Notes under the pieces: model-generated
The model's database searches: none
What the model saw: only the letters and a program-made list of their open reading frames with translations
Told to the model about the DNA's origin: nothing
Translations under genes and position numbers: made by a program
Part shown: in pieces, positions 8,455-16,203 of the stretch
How the letters are laid out: each line of letters opens with the position of its first letter
Position numbering within the stretch: position 1 is the stretch's first letter
NCBI GenBank assembly: GCA_041946825.1
Contig: JBHGBD010000002.1
Location: forward strand, 62,001 to 126,000
Reading direction: 5' to 3'
Length of the DNA stretch: 64,000 nucleotides
Source: CAZTHM01 sp041946825
GTDB taxonomy: Bacteria; Acidobacteriota; Terriglobia; UBA7540

Positions 8455-9730
8455 TTCTCAACACGTCGATGGGCGAAAGTCTCAGGCCGCGCGCCAGCGG
8501 GAGCGCGCTGCCGGCGAGCGTCACAGCCAGGGCCAGCGCCACGGCGGCGGGAAGAATCACCCAATGTATTCCCGTCGGCAATCCAAAAACGACACTCGAC
8601 AGGCGCCAGGCCATCAGGCTGCCTGCGAAGTATCCTGCCAGTCCGCCCAGAGAACCGATAATCAATGCCTCAAGGAGGAAGATCGTCGCGACGCTGGCGT
8701 TCGTCGCCCCGAGCGATTTGAACAGGCCGATTTCCGCGCGCCGCTCGATGACGGTGGCGAGCATCAGCGACGCGACGGCGAGGACAGAAGCGACCAGCGC
8801 CGCGCCCGCCAGCAGCGCCATCAGGATGCCGACGCGGTTGAGGACGCTCCCTTCCGCCTCCGCCACGCGATACACGGGTCGCGCCTCCGCGCCGGGAAGG
8901 GACTGCTGAATCTGGTAACCGATCGAGCTGACGTACGGCGTGCAATACCAGCGGTCGAATTCCTCGGCGCTGAGCCGGGTGACGTCGGAGCGGGCGAATT
9001 CGTCCTCCGGCTTGGTCAGCGCGCTGACCTCGATGCGACGGACGTATCCTTCCAAGCCAGAGAGCTGCTGCGCGGTCGCGAGCGGAATGAAGATCTGATC
9101 GTCCACTTCACTGCCGGAGTCGAGGATGCCGCGAATGGTCAGCGGCAACGTTGGCCTTCGCGCGGCGGACGAATCAACGTTGGCAGTAAATGTGCGTCCC
9201 GGCGCGATACCGAGCCTCTCCGCTACGCGCCTTCCGACAAGGCACGATGCGGGATCGTTGTCGTCTGGCCACTCGCCCGTCACTTTCCAGGCCGGGTGGA
9301 GCGGCTTGAGTCCGGTGCGAAACGTCTCGGATTTGTCGACTTGGATTTCCTTGTCAAACCAACTGCCCACCAACTCGACTCGATGCCCTTCGACCGAAGC
9401 CGCAAGAGGCAAGAGCGGTGCAAACGCCATGATGTTGTTGCGCCAGAAAATCTTCTTGAGCTTGGTGAGGTCAGCTTCCTGGAGAAGCGCTGAGGAAGAC
9501 GCAGCTCGCGATTCGACGCCGCCCAGACTGGCCGGGAGGCTGTCAGCGGCAGGCGTGATGGAGATGTTGGCGCCGAATGACCGCAGCTCGCGTCCGACCT
9601 TGTCACCTACGTCGAGCGCGATGGTGGCCACCGCGGTGCTCACGGCGATTCCCAGCGTGACCGCCAGCGTGCTCAGAAGCTTGCGGCGTCGGCGGCGCGT
9701 GATGGATCGGCCTACGACTCGGCTCAGCAT
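8447..9730 (-). CDS. FtsX/MacB-type ABC permease of the FTR1 iron system (first)
   Basis: A 427-residue FtsX-like permease, paralogous to its downstream neighbour. It has an N-terminal helix near residues 17-40, an extracytoplasmic MacB-like domain, three C-terminal helices, and the loop IERRAEIGLFKSLGAT. Two unlike permeases with one ATPase suggest a heterodimeric complex. The start is ATG at 9730, only 4 nt after the FTR1 stop, and its end overlaps the next gene by 8 nt, so translation is coupled through the operon. The transported molecule is unknown; such pairs accompany FTR1-P19 systems, where their exact role is also unsettled. Confidence 0.9.
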   Translation of the reverse strand: MLSRVVGRSITRRRRRKLLSTLAVTLGIAVSTAVATIALDVGDKVGRELRSFGANISITPAADSLPASLGGVESRAASSSALLQEADLTKLKKIFWRNNIMAFAPLLPLAASVEGHRVELVGSWFDKEIQVDKSETFRTGLKPLHPAWKVTGEWPDDNDPASCLVGRRVAERLGIAPGRTFTANVDSSAARRPTLPLTIRGILDSGSEVDDQIFIPLATAQQLSGLEGYVRRIEVSALTKPEDEFARSDVTRLSAEEFDRWYCTPYVSSIGYQIQQSLPGAEARPVYRVAEAEGSVLNRVGILMALLAGAALVASVLAVASLMLATVIERRAEIGLFKSLGATNASVATIFLLEALIIGSLGGLAGYFAGSLMAWRLSSVVFGLPTGIHWVILPAAVALALAVTLAGSALPLARGLRLSPIDVLRNE

Positions 9731-9734
9731 GACA

Positions 9735-10997
9735 TTACGGGAAGTACTTGGCGCTTTCCCGGAGCGCGCTTTCGGAAATGATCAGCGTCTCACCCTCGAG
9801 GCGGTAATCGATGTGAATGGGGTTGCACCCGCCGGCCATGCCGATGGTGGGAGCATAGATGGCCGCCGAACAGTGGCGGCAGATCACGTTCGCTCCGTCC
9901 TGATAGTAGCCCTGGCTGCCGCAGATCAGACATGCGTCAAGCCCGGCGCGAACCGTGTCCGAGGCGTCGAGCAGGGCGATGAAGCGCACCGTGGCGCCCC
10001 CGACCTGCGCTGCGAAACGGTGCAGCCGGTGGTCGGCCAGCCGGCTCACCGGCACACGAACTTCGCCGTCGGTGATGGAGACGGCTTCCGCCGGCGTGAT
10101 GCTCTGCGACGCTTTCGAGTAAATGAACTCCGTGCTGATGGCAATGATGACCAGCGTCGCCACCGCCGTCGCCGCGATCTTCCAGAAGCGCTCGCGGCGC
10201 TGCTCGGCCAGCAGTTTGCGCCGCTCGGGAGCGGCCGAGTTGGCCGCATCCACCGCCGACGCGCTCGCCTGGATTCGCTGCGCCACCATTAGGAAGAGCG
10301 CCAGCGCCACCACCACCACGAAGAAGAATGCGTCGTTGTTCACGACCGGCCCGATCAGGGCCATCTCGCGCGGGCCGGAGGGAAGGATTCGAGCCTCCGA
10401 GAGTTCATGGATCCCCGCCACCAGGAGCTGCGTCGCGACAACAAGAAGCACCAGCGTGGTTACGGCAAAGAACTTCCGCAGGTTGACCTTGAGCGTGCCC
10501 TTAAAGAAAGCGACTCCCAGGCCCACCGCCAGCGCCAGGCCGATTGCCCCGCCGAGGAAATTCAGCAGCTCGGTGGTGCGAAACGAAACGGCCGCGAGGA
10601 AGAGGACGGTTTCCACGCCCTCGCGAAAGACCATCAGGAACACGAAGAGGAAAAGGCCGAGGGTGGCCATACTCGAGGGGCGGGTGGAAATGCGCGCGAG
10701 TTGGGCTTCAATTTCCTGCTTGAGGCGCTTGCCGGTCTTCCACATCCAGATCGCCATCGAGGCGACGAAGATCGCGCCCGCCATCATCAGCCAGCCTTCC
10801 AACGCTTCCTGGTCAACCTCCAGGCGGTGGATGGCGTAAGCGCCGGCAAGGCTCGCGAGGATTGCCGCGCCCAGAGCCCAAAAGACAATCCGGCTCCACG
10901 CTTCGCGGCCGGTCTTCTTGAGATGACCGAGAACGATGCCTACGATGAGCGCGGCTTCGACACCTTCACGGAGAGTGATGACCAACGACTGAAACAT
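9735..10997 (-). CDS. FTR1-family iron permease with C-terminal DUF2318 cysteine domain
   Basis: A 420-residue fusion. Residues 1-270 form the FTR1 permease, with the two iron-handling REGxE motifs at 10-14 (REGVE) and 125-129 (REGVE) in separate helices. A further helix near 280-300 leads to a DUF2318-like domain with CLIC (356-359), CRHC (373-376) and AGGC (Cys391), the pattern of the Cj1660-type partner that is usually a separate protein. No P19/FetP periplasmic copper-iron protein is encoded nearby. It is the first gene of a four-gene operon and follows a clear promoter at 11053-11081. The start is ATG 10997 without a strong Shine-Dalgarno. Confidence 0.93.
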   Translation of the reverse strand: MFQSLVITLREGVEAALIVGIVLGHLKKTGREAWSRIVFWALGAAILASLAGAYAIHRLEVDQEALEGWLMMAGAIFVASMAIWMWKTGKRLKQEIEAQLARISTRPSSMATLGLFLFVFLMVFREGVETVLFLAAVSFRTTELLNFLGGAIGLALAVGLGVAFFKGTLKVNLRKFFAVTTLVLLVVATQLLVAGIHELSEARILPSGPREMALIGPVVNNDAFFFVVVVALALFLMVAQRIQASASAVDAANSAAPERRKLLAEQRRERFWKIAATAVATLVIIAISTEFIYSKASQSITPAEAVSITDGEVRVPVSRLADHRLHRFAAQVGGATVRFIALLDASDTVRAGLDACLICGSQGYYQDGANVICRHCSAAIYAPTIGMAGGCNPIHIDYRLEGETLIISESALRESAKYFP

Positions 10998-11052
10998 GGA
11001 TGCAGAACCAACTACAAGCTATCTTAGAGATGCTTCTATTTGTTGCACACAA

Positions 11053-11081
11053 ATCATAAAAAGGCACTTTAAGCCTGTCAA
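11053..11081 (-). promoter_or_regulatory. Promoter of the FTR1 iron operon with palindromic operator in the spacer
   Basis: On the minus strand TTGACA (11081-11076), a 17-nt spacer and TATGAT (11058-11053) form a near-consensus promoter. The spacer holds AGGC-N7-GCCT (11062-11076), a short palindrome placed where a bound repressor would block polymerase. Given the DtxR-like domain in this operon, it is a candidate metalloregulator site; this is inference, since DtxR boxes vary between lineages. Confidence 0.6.
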
Positions 11082-11118
11082 TGAGGGGATTGAGAAACAA
11101 CGACTTAGGTCACAGTTG

Positions 11119-11170
11119 GAGGGCCCCTGTTGCAACTAATTCGCAACTAGTTGCAACCACCCGAGGGCCC
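11119..11170. repeat. Large inverted repeat downstream of the 11177-12049 gene
   Basis: GTTGCAACTA (11129-11138) and TAGTTGCAAC (11148-11157) are perfect 10-bp arms around a 9-nt loop, and the pair is framed by GAGGGCCC on both sides (11119-11126 and 11163-11170; GGGCCC is itself a palindrome). It could form a long stem. There is no T-tract, so it is not a standard intrinsic terminator; mRNA 3'-end protection or a protein site is possible. Confidence 0.6.
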
Positions 11171-11176
11171 GCGAAC

Positions 11177-12049
11177 CTACCGAGCCTGCGGGGTCTCTCC
11201 CGCCTTGGGGATGAAACGGAAGGAGTTGATGATCTTGTTCAACAATGCTTGCTGAAACTGATAGGTTTCCGCCGAAGTAAGACCGATGATCCCGAACACT
11301 GTGTTTCCTTGCGCGACTCGGACCGACATACCATGCCACTCAGCGCCTTCCATCAATCCTTTGAAGTCGCGCCGAAGGGCGGGCCGGCCGGCCACTTGGA
11401 CGGCGGATTCAGAAAGCGCCTGGTAGTTTTCGTAGGTGTGTCGAAGGCCGGCTTCGGTGGTCGCACTTTTCAAGTCAGGTTCGCCGCTCCAGACCTGGCG
11501 GTCCACGATGAGAAGAGTCTGCTCGTCTTCGGGCCCTATCGCCACGATCGCCCGGCCGGTTTCGCGGGGAACGTTCTCATGGATTTTCCATCCGGGGGGT
11601 TTGTACATGGCGAAGTGAAAGGTGTCGTTGATGTAGTTGAAGCCCTCCACGTGTTCGCGGATTTCGGCCGGAAGCGGCTCGCTCAACGGCCTGCTGACGG
11701 GAGGAGGCGGAGGCTTGACGGGCGCCGCCGCGGTGGCGGAGGGCGCAGCGGTTCTTGAGGTCTCCAGGGAAACCGCGGGCGCTCCTCGCCCCTCGGTTTT
11801 CGGTCCCGAATCGTTTATGGAGGCCGGGTTGAAAGTGATGGAGCGGACGCGGTCTCTGCGGATAAGGGCGAAACCGAACTCGGTCTCGACTTTGAACATT
11901 CCATTTTCAAACCCCACGATCGCGCCGACCACCTTCTGGCCATTCTGCAGGGTGATTTCTTCAGCTGTTGCTCTAGTCGCCGCAAAAACCGCGACTGTCA
12001 ACGCCAACGTCGCGAGCAGAGGAAAGCGCGATGGCTGGGAAGAAATCAT
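11177..12049 (-). CDS. Exported protein of unknown function
   Basis: A 290-residue protein with a signal peptide (hydrophobic residues about 9-28, cleavage near ATRATA-EE). Residues 29-75 form a small beta-rich module (EITLQNGQKVVGAIVGFENGMFKVETE, then FALIRRDRVRSITF). A Pro/Ala-rich linker runs to about 130. The C-terminal part, about 140-285, has the look of a PsbP/Mog1-like fold (FHFAMYKPPGWKI, later GRPALRRDFKG), seen in secreted lipoprotein-like proteins, but similarity is too weak to assign a role. It lies upstream of the iron operon and downstream of lexA in the same direction, with a strong inverted repeat after its stop. Confidence 0.7.
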   Translation of the reverse strand: MISSQPSRFPLLATLALTVAVFAATRATAEEITLQNGQKVVGAIVGFENGMFKVETEFGFALIRRDRVRSITFNPASINDSGPKTEGRGAPAVSLETSRTAAPSATAAAPVKPPPPPVSRPLSEPLPAEIREHVEGFNYINDTFHFAMYKPPGWKIHENVPRETGRAIVAIGPEDEQTLLIVDRQVWSGEPDLKSATTEAGLRHTYENYQALSESAVQVAGRPALRRDFKGLMEGAEWHGMSVRVAQGNTVFGIIGLTSAETYQFQQALLNKIINSFRFIPKAGETPQAR

Positions 12050-12085
12050 GTTCCCTCGGTCTCAAGCTCTCGACGAAGGAGAGAA

Positions 12086-12120
12086 GCCTTCAGCCTTCAG
12101 CCTTCAGCCTTCAGCCTTCA
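12086..12120. repeat. Perfect heptanucleotide tandem repeat, 5 x AGCCTTC
   Basis: Five head-to-tail copies of AGCCTTC end exactly at the lexA stop codon (12118-12120). It is the cleanest of three 7-bp repeat tracts in this window and sits, like the others, in an intergenic gap between co-directional genes. Confidence 0.9.
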
Positions 12121-12825
12121 GTATTTTCTCAAAACTCCGATGACTCGGCCTTGGATTTTCACGTCCCGCGCCGGGAGGATGATGGGATCCATCTGGGCGT
12201 TGGCAGGCTGCAGTCGAACGCGGCCGTTCGGTTCACGGTAGAGCCGCTTGAGTGTGGCATCGGTTCCCCCGGTCAGCGCCACCACGATTTCGCCGTTGTT
12301 GGCCGCATCCACGCCTTCCACCAGAATATAATCACCGTTGCAGATGTGGTCGTCAATCATCGAGTCGCCCTTGACACGCAGGACGTAGATATTCCCCTTG
12401 CCGCTCGCAAAATCGCCAAGAGAGAAAGTCTCCGGATTGGGGATGGCCTCGACCGGCTGGCCGGCGGCAATTCTGCCCAGCAGCGGGAATTGCATCTTGC
12501 CCAATGCCGGCGCCATCGGAACGAGCTCGCGCGGCGCTGCCACAGTCTTGCTCGCTGCGGCCTTGGGACGCGCGAAGGGTTGAATCGCGGTCTTGGCAAA
12601 AGGCACCGCCGCGGGAACGGCCACGACTTCCACCGAGCGGCTCTGATTGTAGCCGCGCCGGATGAAGCCTTTCCGCTCCAGCGTCTGCATGTGCTTGTGC
12701 ACGGTGGCGAGCGAAGAGAGCTCAAGCGATGCGCCGATCTCCTCGAAGCTGGGCGAGTATCCGTGCTTGTTGATGAATCCGACCAGGAAATCCAGAACCT
12801 GCTTTTGCCGGCGTGTTAAAGCCAT
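12118..12825 (-). CDS. lexA: LexA repressor
   Basis: A 235-residue SOS repressor. Residues 1-68 are the winged-helix LexA DNA-binding domain (RQKQVLDFLVGFINKHGYSPSF). The self-cleavage bond is Ala121-Gly122 (IAAGQP), the catalytic Ser is Ser155 (GDSM) and the catalytic Lys is Lys193 (TLKRLYRE), so RecA-stimulated autoproteolysis should work. The Ala/Pro-rich linker between the domains (70-110) is longer than in E. coli LexA (202 residues). ATG 12825 follows GAGGGGA; the open frame continues upstream to 12927, but a promoter lies there, so the longer start is rejected. Confidence 0.95.
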   Translation of the reverse strand: MALTRRQKQVLDFLVGFINKHGYSPSFEEIGASLELSSLATVHKHMQTLERKGFIRRGYNQSRSVEVVAVPAAVPFAKTAIQPFARPKAAASKTVAAPRELVPMAPALGKMQFPLLGRIAAGQPVEAIPNPETFSLGDFASGKGNIYVLRVKGDSMIDDHICNGDYILVEGVDAANNGEIVVALTGGTDATLKRLYREPNGRVRLQPANAQMDPIILPARDVKIQGRVIGVLRKY

Positions 12826-12898
12826 CGGTATCCCCTCAATTCCGTGATAGCTCGTTCGGCTCGAAAATCGCGGAGCGGACTTCACGGCTCTGAGGCAA

Positions 12899-12927
12899 AT
12901 TTTAGGCGAATAAAAGGCGAATAGCAA
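12899..12927 (-). promoter_or_regulatory. lexA promoter with an 11-nt-period direct repeat in the spacer
   Basis: Minus strand: TTGCTA (12927-12922), 17-nt spacer, TAAAAT (12904-12899). The spacer contains TTCGCC-N5-TTCGCC, part of the 9-bp direct repeat TATTCGCCT at 12923-12915 and 12912-12904. An 11-nt-period direct repeat over the core promoter resembles the layout of alphaproteobacterial LexA sites (GTTC-N7-GTTC), so this is a candidate autoregulatory operator. Confidence 0.5.
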
Positions 12928-12981
12928 GAGGAAATTCGCTGCCCCCCGGGCTCGGCCAAGCGCCTCCGCCGGCGCGGTAAC

Positions 12982-14733
12982 CTAAGGCGCTTCAATCTCT
13001 TTCCGCATGCCTTCGAGGAGCTCGCGGTCCTCGTCGGTTTCCTGTTTCTTGAGGCGGTTGAAGTTGGCAAGGGCGGCAGCGGCCTTTTCCTTCTGTCCCA
13101 GCGACGTGTACGCACGGCTGAGCTGGTAATACGCCTGCGCGAACTCCGAGTCATAGCGGACCGCGCTCTCAAGTTCGCGTGCCGCTGCGTCCGCCTGGCC
13201 AGCCGTCAAGAGAATCTTCCCCAGTTGATAGTGCGGTGGCGCGTAATCCGATTTGAGGCGGGCGGCCTGCTCGAATGCCGCTCGCGCCTCCTCGCCGCGA
13301 TTGTCTCGCAGCAGCAGCGCACCAAGGTGATAGTAGAAGCGCGCGTTCGCCGGCTCCAGACGCAGGGCGCGATGCAGGTAGTCTTCCGCTTCGCGATTCT
13401 TGCTTTGATTGACGAGCGTGGCGGCATAGACAAACAGCGCTCGCGAGGAATTCGGATCGAGTTCGACGGCGCGCGCCAGGCTCCGTCGCGCCTCCTCGTA
13501 GCGCCGCTCGAGGTAGTAGCTGACTCCCTGGCTGTAGTAAGGCTCGGGCCAGTCGGGCGCGGCTTTCACGGCTTCGGCCAGCAACTCCAGCGCCTGCTGA
13601 TGCTGTCCGGCGCGCTGTGCGAGCTGCGCCGCCAGGAGCAAATACTTCGGCTGGCGCGATTCGCCCGCGAGCGCCTGCTGTGATTCGCGTCGCGCCTCGG
13701 GGTATCGTCGCAGCAGGTAGAGCGCGCTGGCTCGCATGTAATGATCCTCCGTCGTCTGGGGATTCGGCAACGCCACCAGCACGCCGGCGGAATCGCGCAA
13801 TTCCAGCCTAGCTGCCGCCAGCAGCCGGCGCGCCTCCGACGAATCCGGCTGCAGGTTGACGGCGGCTTCCAGGTGCTCCAGCGCCTCGCGCGCCCGGCCG
13901 TGTTCGAGAAACAATCGCCCCACGCCCGAGCGCCACTGAAAGTCGCTACCAAAAACCTTAGCTCGCTCCATAGCCTCGCGCGCGGCGTCATCGAAGCGCC
14001 GGCCTTCGAGCGCGGCATAAACGACATAAAAAGAAACGTCGGGGCGGTCGGGCCCCAGCCGCCGCGTTTCGTCGAAGAGCCGCGCCGCCTCCTCCGCCTT
14101 CCCTTGCCCGAGCAGGACGATTCCCAGGTTGTACGCGGCGTCGGGATGGCGGGGATTAATCTGGCGGGCGCGCTCGAGCTCGCGAATTCCCTCGGTCGTA
14201 TTCCGCGCGCGCAGATAAGCCAGCGCCAGCCCGTAATGCGCCTCAAAGGAATTCGGCAACAGCTCGACAGCGCGGGCGAGATGCGGGATGGCTTTCGCCG
14301 TGTCGCCCAGCTGGTATTCCACCATCCCGAGATTCAAATACGCGTCGGCAAGCCCGGGGTCAGCCGCAATCGCGCGTTCGAGCTCGGCGCGCGCGCCCGG
14401 AAAGTTGTCGCTCGCGAGCATTTTCTTGGCGCGCTCCAGGTGCGCCTGCGCGGCCGTCTCTTCCCGCCGCGCCTGCGCGCTGCTTTCGGGCGGCGCATAC
14501 ATGCCGCCCATTGGCATGTATGCGATCTGGGTTGGCCGCCACGGTCCCGATCTGGTCGGGATGCCGTGGGATTTTTCCGGCCGGGACGTTACGGGCCCAC
14601 GGCACAAAAAACATGCCGTGGCTACCCGCGCCGGCGTTATGACCACGAGAAACGCCGCCATCAACGCCCCAACCTGAATTGTTCTGCGGAAGCTTGGTTC
14701 ACCGACTCGGCACGGATTGGGCGCAGGGCGCAT
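12982..14733 (-). CDS. Exported tetratricopeptide-repeat protein
   Basis: About 583 residues, nearly all of it TPR helices: a dozen or more 34-residue units with the usual spacing (examples ADAYLNLGMVEYQLGDTAKAI and ARFYYHLGALLLRDNRGEEA). TPR arrays are protein-binding scaffolds. The N-terminus carries a signal-like stretch (RRTIQVGALMAAFLVVITPARVATA). Starts at ATG 14778, 14733 or 14661 are all open; 14733 keeps the positively charged n-region, whereas 14661 has the better ribosome site. The stretch after the signal is encoded by a palindromic repeat (14597-14621). A second large TPR gene lies at 25857. Partner unknown. Confidence 0.85.
   Translation of the reverse strand: MRPAPNPCRVGEPSFRRTIQVGALMAAFLVVITPARVATACFLCRGPVTSRPEKSHGIPTRSGPWRPTQIAYMPMGGMYAPPESSAQARREETAAQAHLERAKKMLASDNFPGARAELERAIAADPGLADAYLNLGMVEYQLGDTAKAIPHLARAVELLPNSFEAHYGLALAYLRARNTTEGIRELERARQINPRHPDAAYNLGIVLLGQGKAEEAARLFDETRRLGPDRPDVSFYVVYAALEGRRFDDAAREAMERAKVFGSDFQWRSGVGRLFLEHGRAREALEHLEAAVNLQPDSSEARRLLAAARLELRDSAGVLVALPNPQTTEDHYMRASALYLLRRYPEARRESQQALAGESRQPKYLLLAAQLAQRAGQHQQALELLAEAVKAAPDWPEPYYSQGVSYYLERRYEEARRSLARAVELDPNSSRALFVYAATLVNQSKNREAEDYLHRALRLEPANARFYYHLGALLLRDNRGEEARAAFEQAARLKSDYAPPHYQLGKILLTAGQADAAARELESAVRYDSEFAQAYYQLSRAYTSLGQKEKAAAALANFNRLKKQETDEDRELLEGMRKEIEAP
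14597..14621. repeat. Palindromic repeat inside the TPR gene
   Basis: CCACGGCA and TGCCGTGG arms (8 bp) around a 9-nt loop. The same hairpin, flanked by TAGCCACGGC, recurs in the intergenic DNA near 16105-16135. Here the element is translated in frame into the region just after the signal peptide, which suggests a repeat inserted into coding DNA. Confidence 0.55.
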
Positions 14734-14805
14734 CACAGCAAAGCATAACCTAAATCCCGTCGCCGGCGCAGAGCCCATGGCGCAGAATCTGTGCGTTGCG
14801 ACACG

Positions 14806-15174
14806 CTACTCGCGGACGCGGGTTCGGTCGGCACCAACGACGATCAGCTTCCCGCCGTATTCGTCCATCTGCGGGTGGGTTCGAAGATATCGTATCAGCC
14901 GCTCCAGCAGGAGTGACGTGGTCTCGGGATGGTTCAGGACTTGAAGTGCGATGATGCCGCGGAATTGGCGCGGCGGATAGGCGACGATGTCGGCGAAGTC
15001 GCCATTGAGGGAAAGCAGGATTGCCTCGAGTTCCTGCGCCTTGGTGATCACCTTCGAATCAGGTGACTCGACGGGAAGGTGATCGCGAAGCCGCAGGATT
15101 TCGCAGCCGGCGCCCTGCAGCGTTTGGATAATTAGATTGGAGACGCAATGGTCCGCGAAGAGGCGGAGCGCCAT
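14806..15174 (-). CDS. DUF5615 PIN-like protein (probable toxin of a DUF433 pair)
   Basis: A 122-residue PIN-like (Mut7-C related) protein. It opens with the family pattern LRLFADHCVSNLIIQTL, in which the first Asp is a metal ligand, and continues with SPDSKVITKAQELEAILLSLNGDFADI, where the Asp of NGDFADI fits the second acidic position. Such proteins are predicted RNases. The gene overlaps the stop of the preceding DUF433 gene in a TGATG arrangement, the standard layout of this antitoxin-toxin pair. The toxin role is known only by family association. Confidence 0.82.
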   Translation of the reverse strand: MALRLFADHCVSNLIIQTLQGAGCEILRLRDHLPVESPDSKVITKAQELEAILLSLNGDFADIVAYPPRQFRGIIALQVLNHPETTSLLLERLIRYLRTHPQMDEYGGKLIVVGADRTRVRE

Positions 15175-15398
15175 CAGACGCTGACCTCGAACTCGGCGAG
15201 GTCGCGGGCGTAGTCGAGGCAGGCGGCAATCTGCTCGCGAGTCAGGTCGGGATACTCAGCGATGATCTTCTCGGGGCTTTCACCGGCCGCCAGATGGCCG
15301 AGGACGAGACTGACCGGGATGCGCGTTCCCTTGAGCCGGGGCTTCCCGTGCAATATCTCCGGATCGCTCGCGATGTAGTGCTTCCAGTCCGTCGGCAT
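15174..15398 (-). CDS. DUF433 domain protein (probable antitoxin)
   Basis: A 74-residue DUF433 protein. The family core is clear: ILHGKPRLKGTRIPVSLVLGHLAAGESPEKI followed by a helix-turn-helix-like segment LTREQIAACLDYA. DUF433 proteins are short DNA-binding-like partners of PIN-type DUF5615 proteins. ATG 15398 matches the usual family N-terminus (PTDWKHYI); the open frame extends upstream only through repeat DNA. Its stop overlaps the next start (TGATG), giving coupled translation. Confidence 0.85.
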   Translation of the reverse strand: MPTDWKHYIASDPEILHGKPRLKGTRIPVSLVLGHLAAGESPEKIIAEYPDLTREQIAACLDYARDLAEFEVSV

Positions 15399-15506
15399 TG
15401 GCGCCTCTGGGTTGGAAGTATAGGCCAAGCATCGCGCAATTCCAAGCGACCACACATTTCGCTCAAATCGCAAAAGGTGCGATGTACGCGCCACCCGCGC
15501 TCCATT

Positions 15507-15532
15507 GTCATTCCCACGAATGCGGGGATCCA
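15507..15532. repeat. GTCATTCCC palindromic repeat, copy 1
   Basis: GTCATTCCCACGAATGCGGGGATCCA is a diverged copy of the widespread repeat whose cleaner copy is at 16075-16100. The two copies bracket the VOC-family gene. Confidence 0.6.
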
Positions 15533-15600
15533 CGCCCGTCGTCACGCGGAAAGTTCCGTGCGATGATGTTCTGGCGTGCGATGGCGGAGAGGAGACAGCG

Positions 15601-16041
15601 ATGACGAAGAAGCGAGTCGGAGATCCATGGATGACGGCGGAAGAATACGGGCGGTCACTCCCGCGGCTCTCCGTGAACCTGATTGTCCGTGACGTGGCTC
15701 GAGCGCTTCCCTTCTACGAGAAGGTGCTGGGCGCGAAGGCGCGCTATGCGGACGCCGATTTTGCCGCGCTGAGCCTGGAGGGGATCGACTTCATGCTCCA
15801 CGCCGACCATACCTACGACCATCACGCCATCTCGGCGCGGCTGGCCGCGCCCGGCCGGCGCGGAACCGGCGCGGAGATTCGCGTGTTTGGCATGGACCCG
15901 GACGCGCTCGAAGCGCGAGCTCGTTCGCACGGCGCCGAGGTCGTTCAGCCCGCCGGTGACCGAGGCCATGGCTGGCGCGACGTCATGCTCGCCGACCCTG
16001 ACGGCTACCTCTGGGCCGTCGGCATTCCCCTGCCGAAATAA
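15601..16041 (+). CDS. VOC-family (glyoxalase/bleomycin resistance) protein
   Basis: A 146-residue vicinal-oxygen-chelate protein made of one paired beta-alpha-beta unit: SVNLIVRDVARALPFYEKVLGA at the start and a second half ending GHGWRDVMLADPDGYLWAVGIP. The family contains glyoxalases, dioxygenases and antibiotic-binding proteins. His and Glu metal ligands are not clearly conserved, so a binding rather than catalytic role is possible. ATG 15601 follows GGAGAGGAGA; the open frame upstream runs through repeat DNA and is not used. It stands alone between two copies of the GTCATTCCC repeat. Confidence 0.82.
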   Translation: MTKKRVGDPWMTAEEYGRSLPRLSVNLIVRDVARALPFYEKVLGAKARYADADFAALSLEGIDFMLHADHTYDHHAISARLAAPGRRGTGAEIRVFGMDPDALEARARSHGAEVVQPAGDRGHGWRDVMLADPDGYLWAVGIPLPK

Positions 16042-16074
16042 TCGCGGCCGCTTGCGCCAGCCCCGCTCACCAAT

Positions 16075-16100
16075 GTCATTCCCGCGAACGCGGGAATCCA
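16075..16100. repeat. GTCATTCCC palindromic repeat, copy 2
   Basis: The core TTCCCGCG-AAC-GCGGGAA is a perfect palindrome with 8-bp arms. Similar elements (consensus GTCATTCCCGCGAAAGCGGG) are dispersed in many bacterial genomes. A related hairpin, TCCCGCT-CAG-AGCGGGA, is at 19461-19477. Confidence 0.75.
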
Positions 16101-16203
16101 GAATGCTAGCCACGGCGTCCTTTCTTTGCCGTGGGTTCGTAAATAGGTGGACATCGGACGAGCCCATGGCAAAAGTCAGTGCCATAGCTTGTATCTGCGA
16201 GCT

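Noticed and set aside
12825..12927. N-terminally extended LexA
   Set aside because: The extension would be encoded by the promoter region, and LexA proteins start close to the RRQKQVLDF helix.
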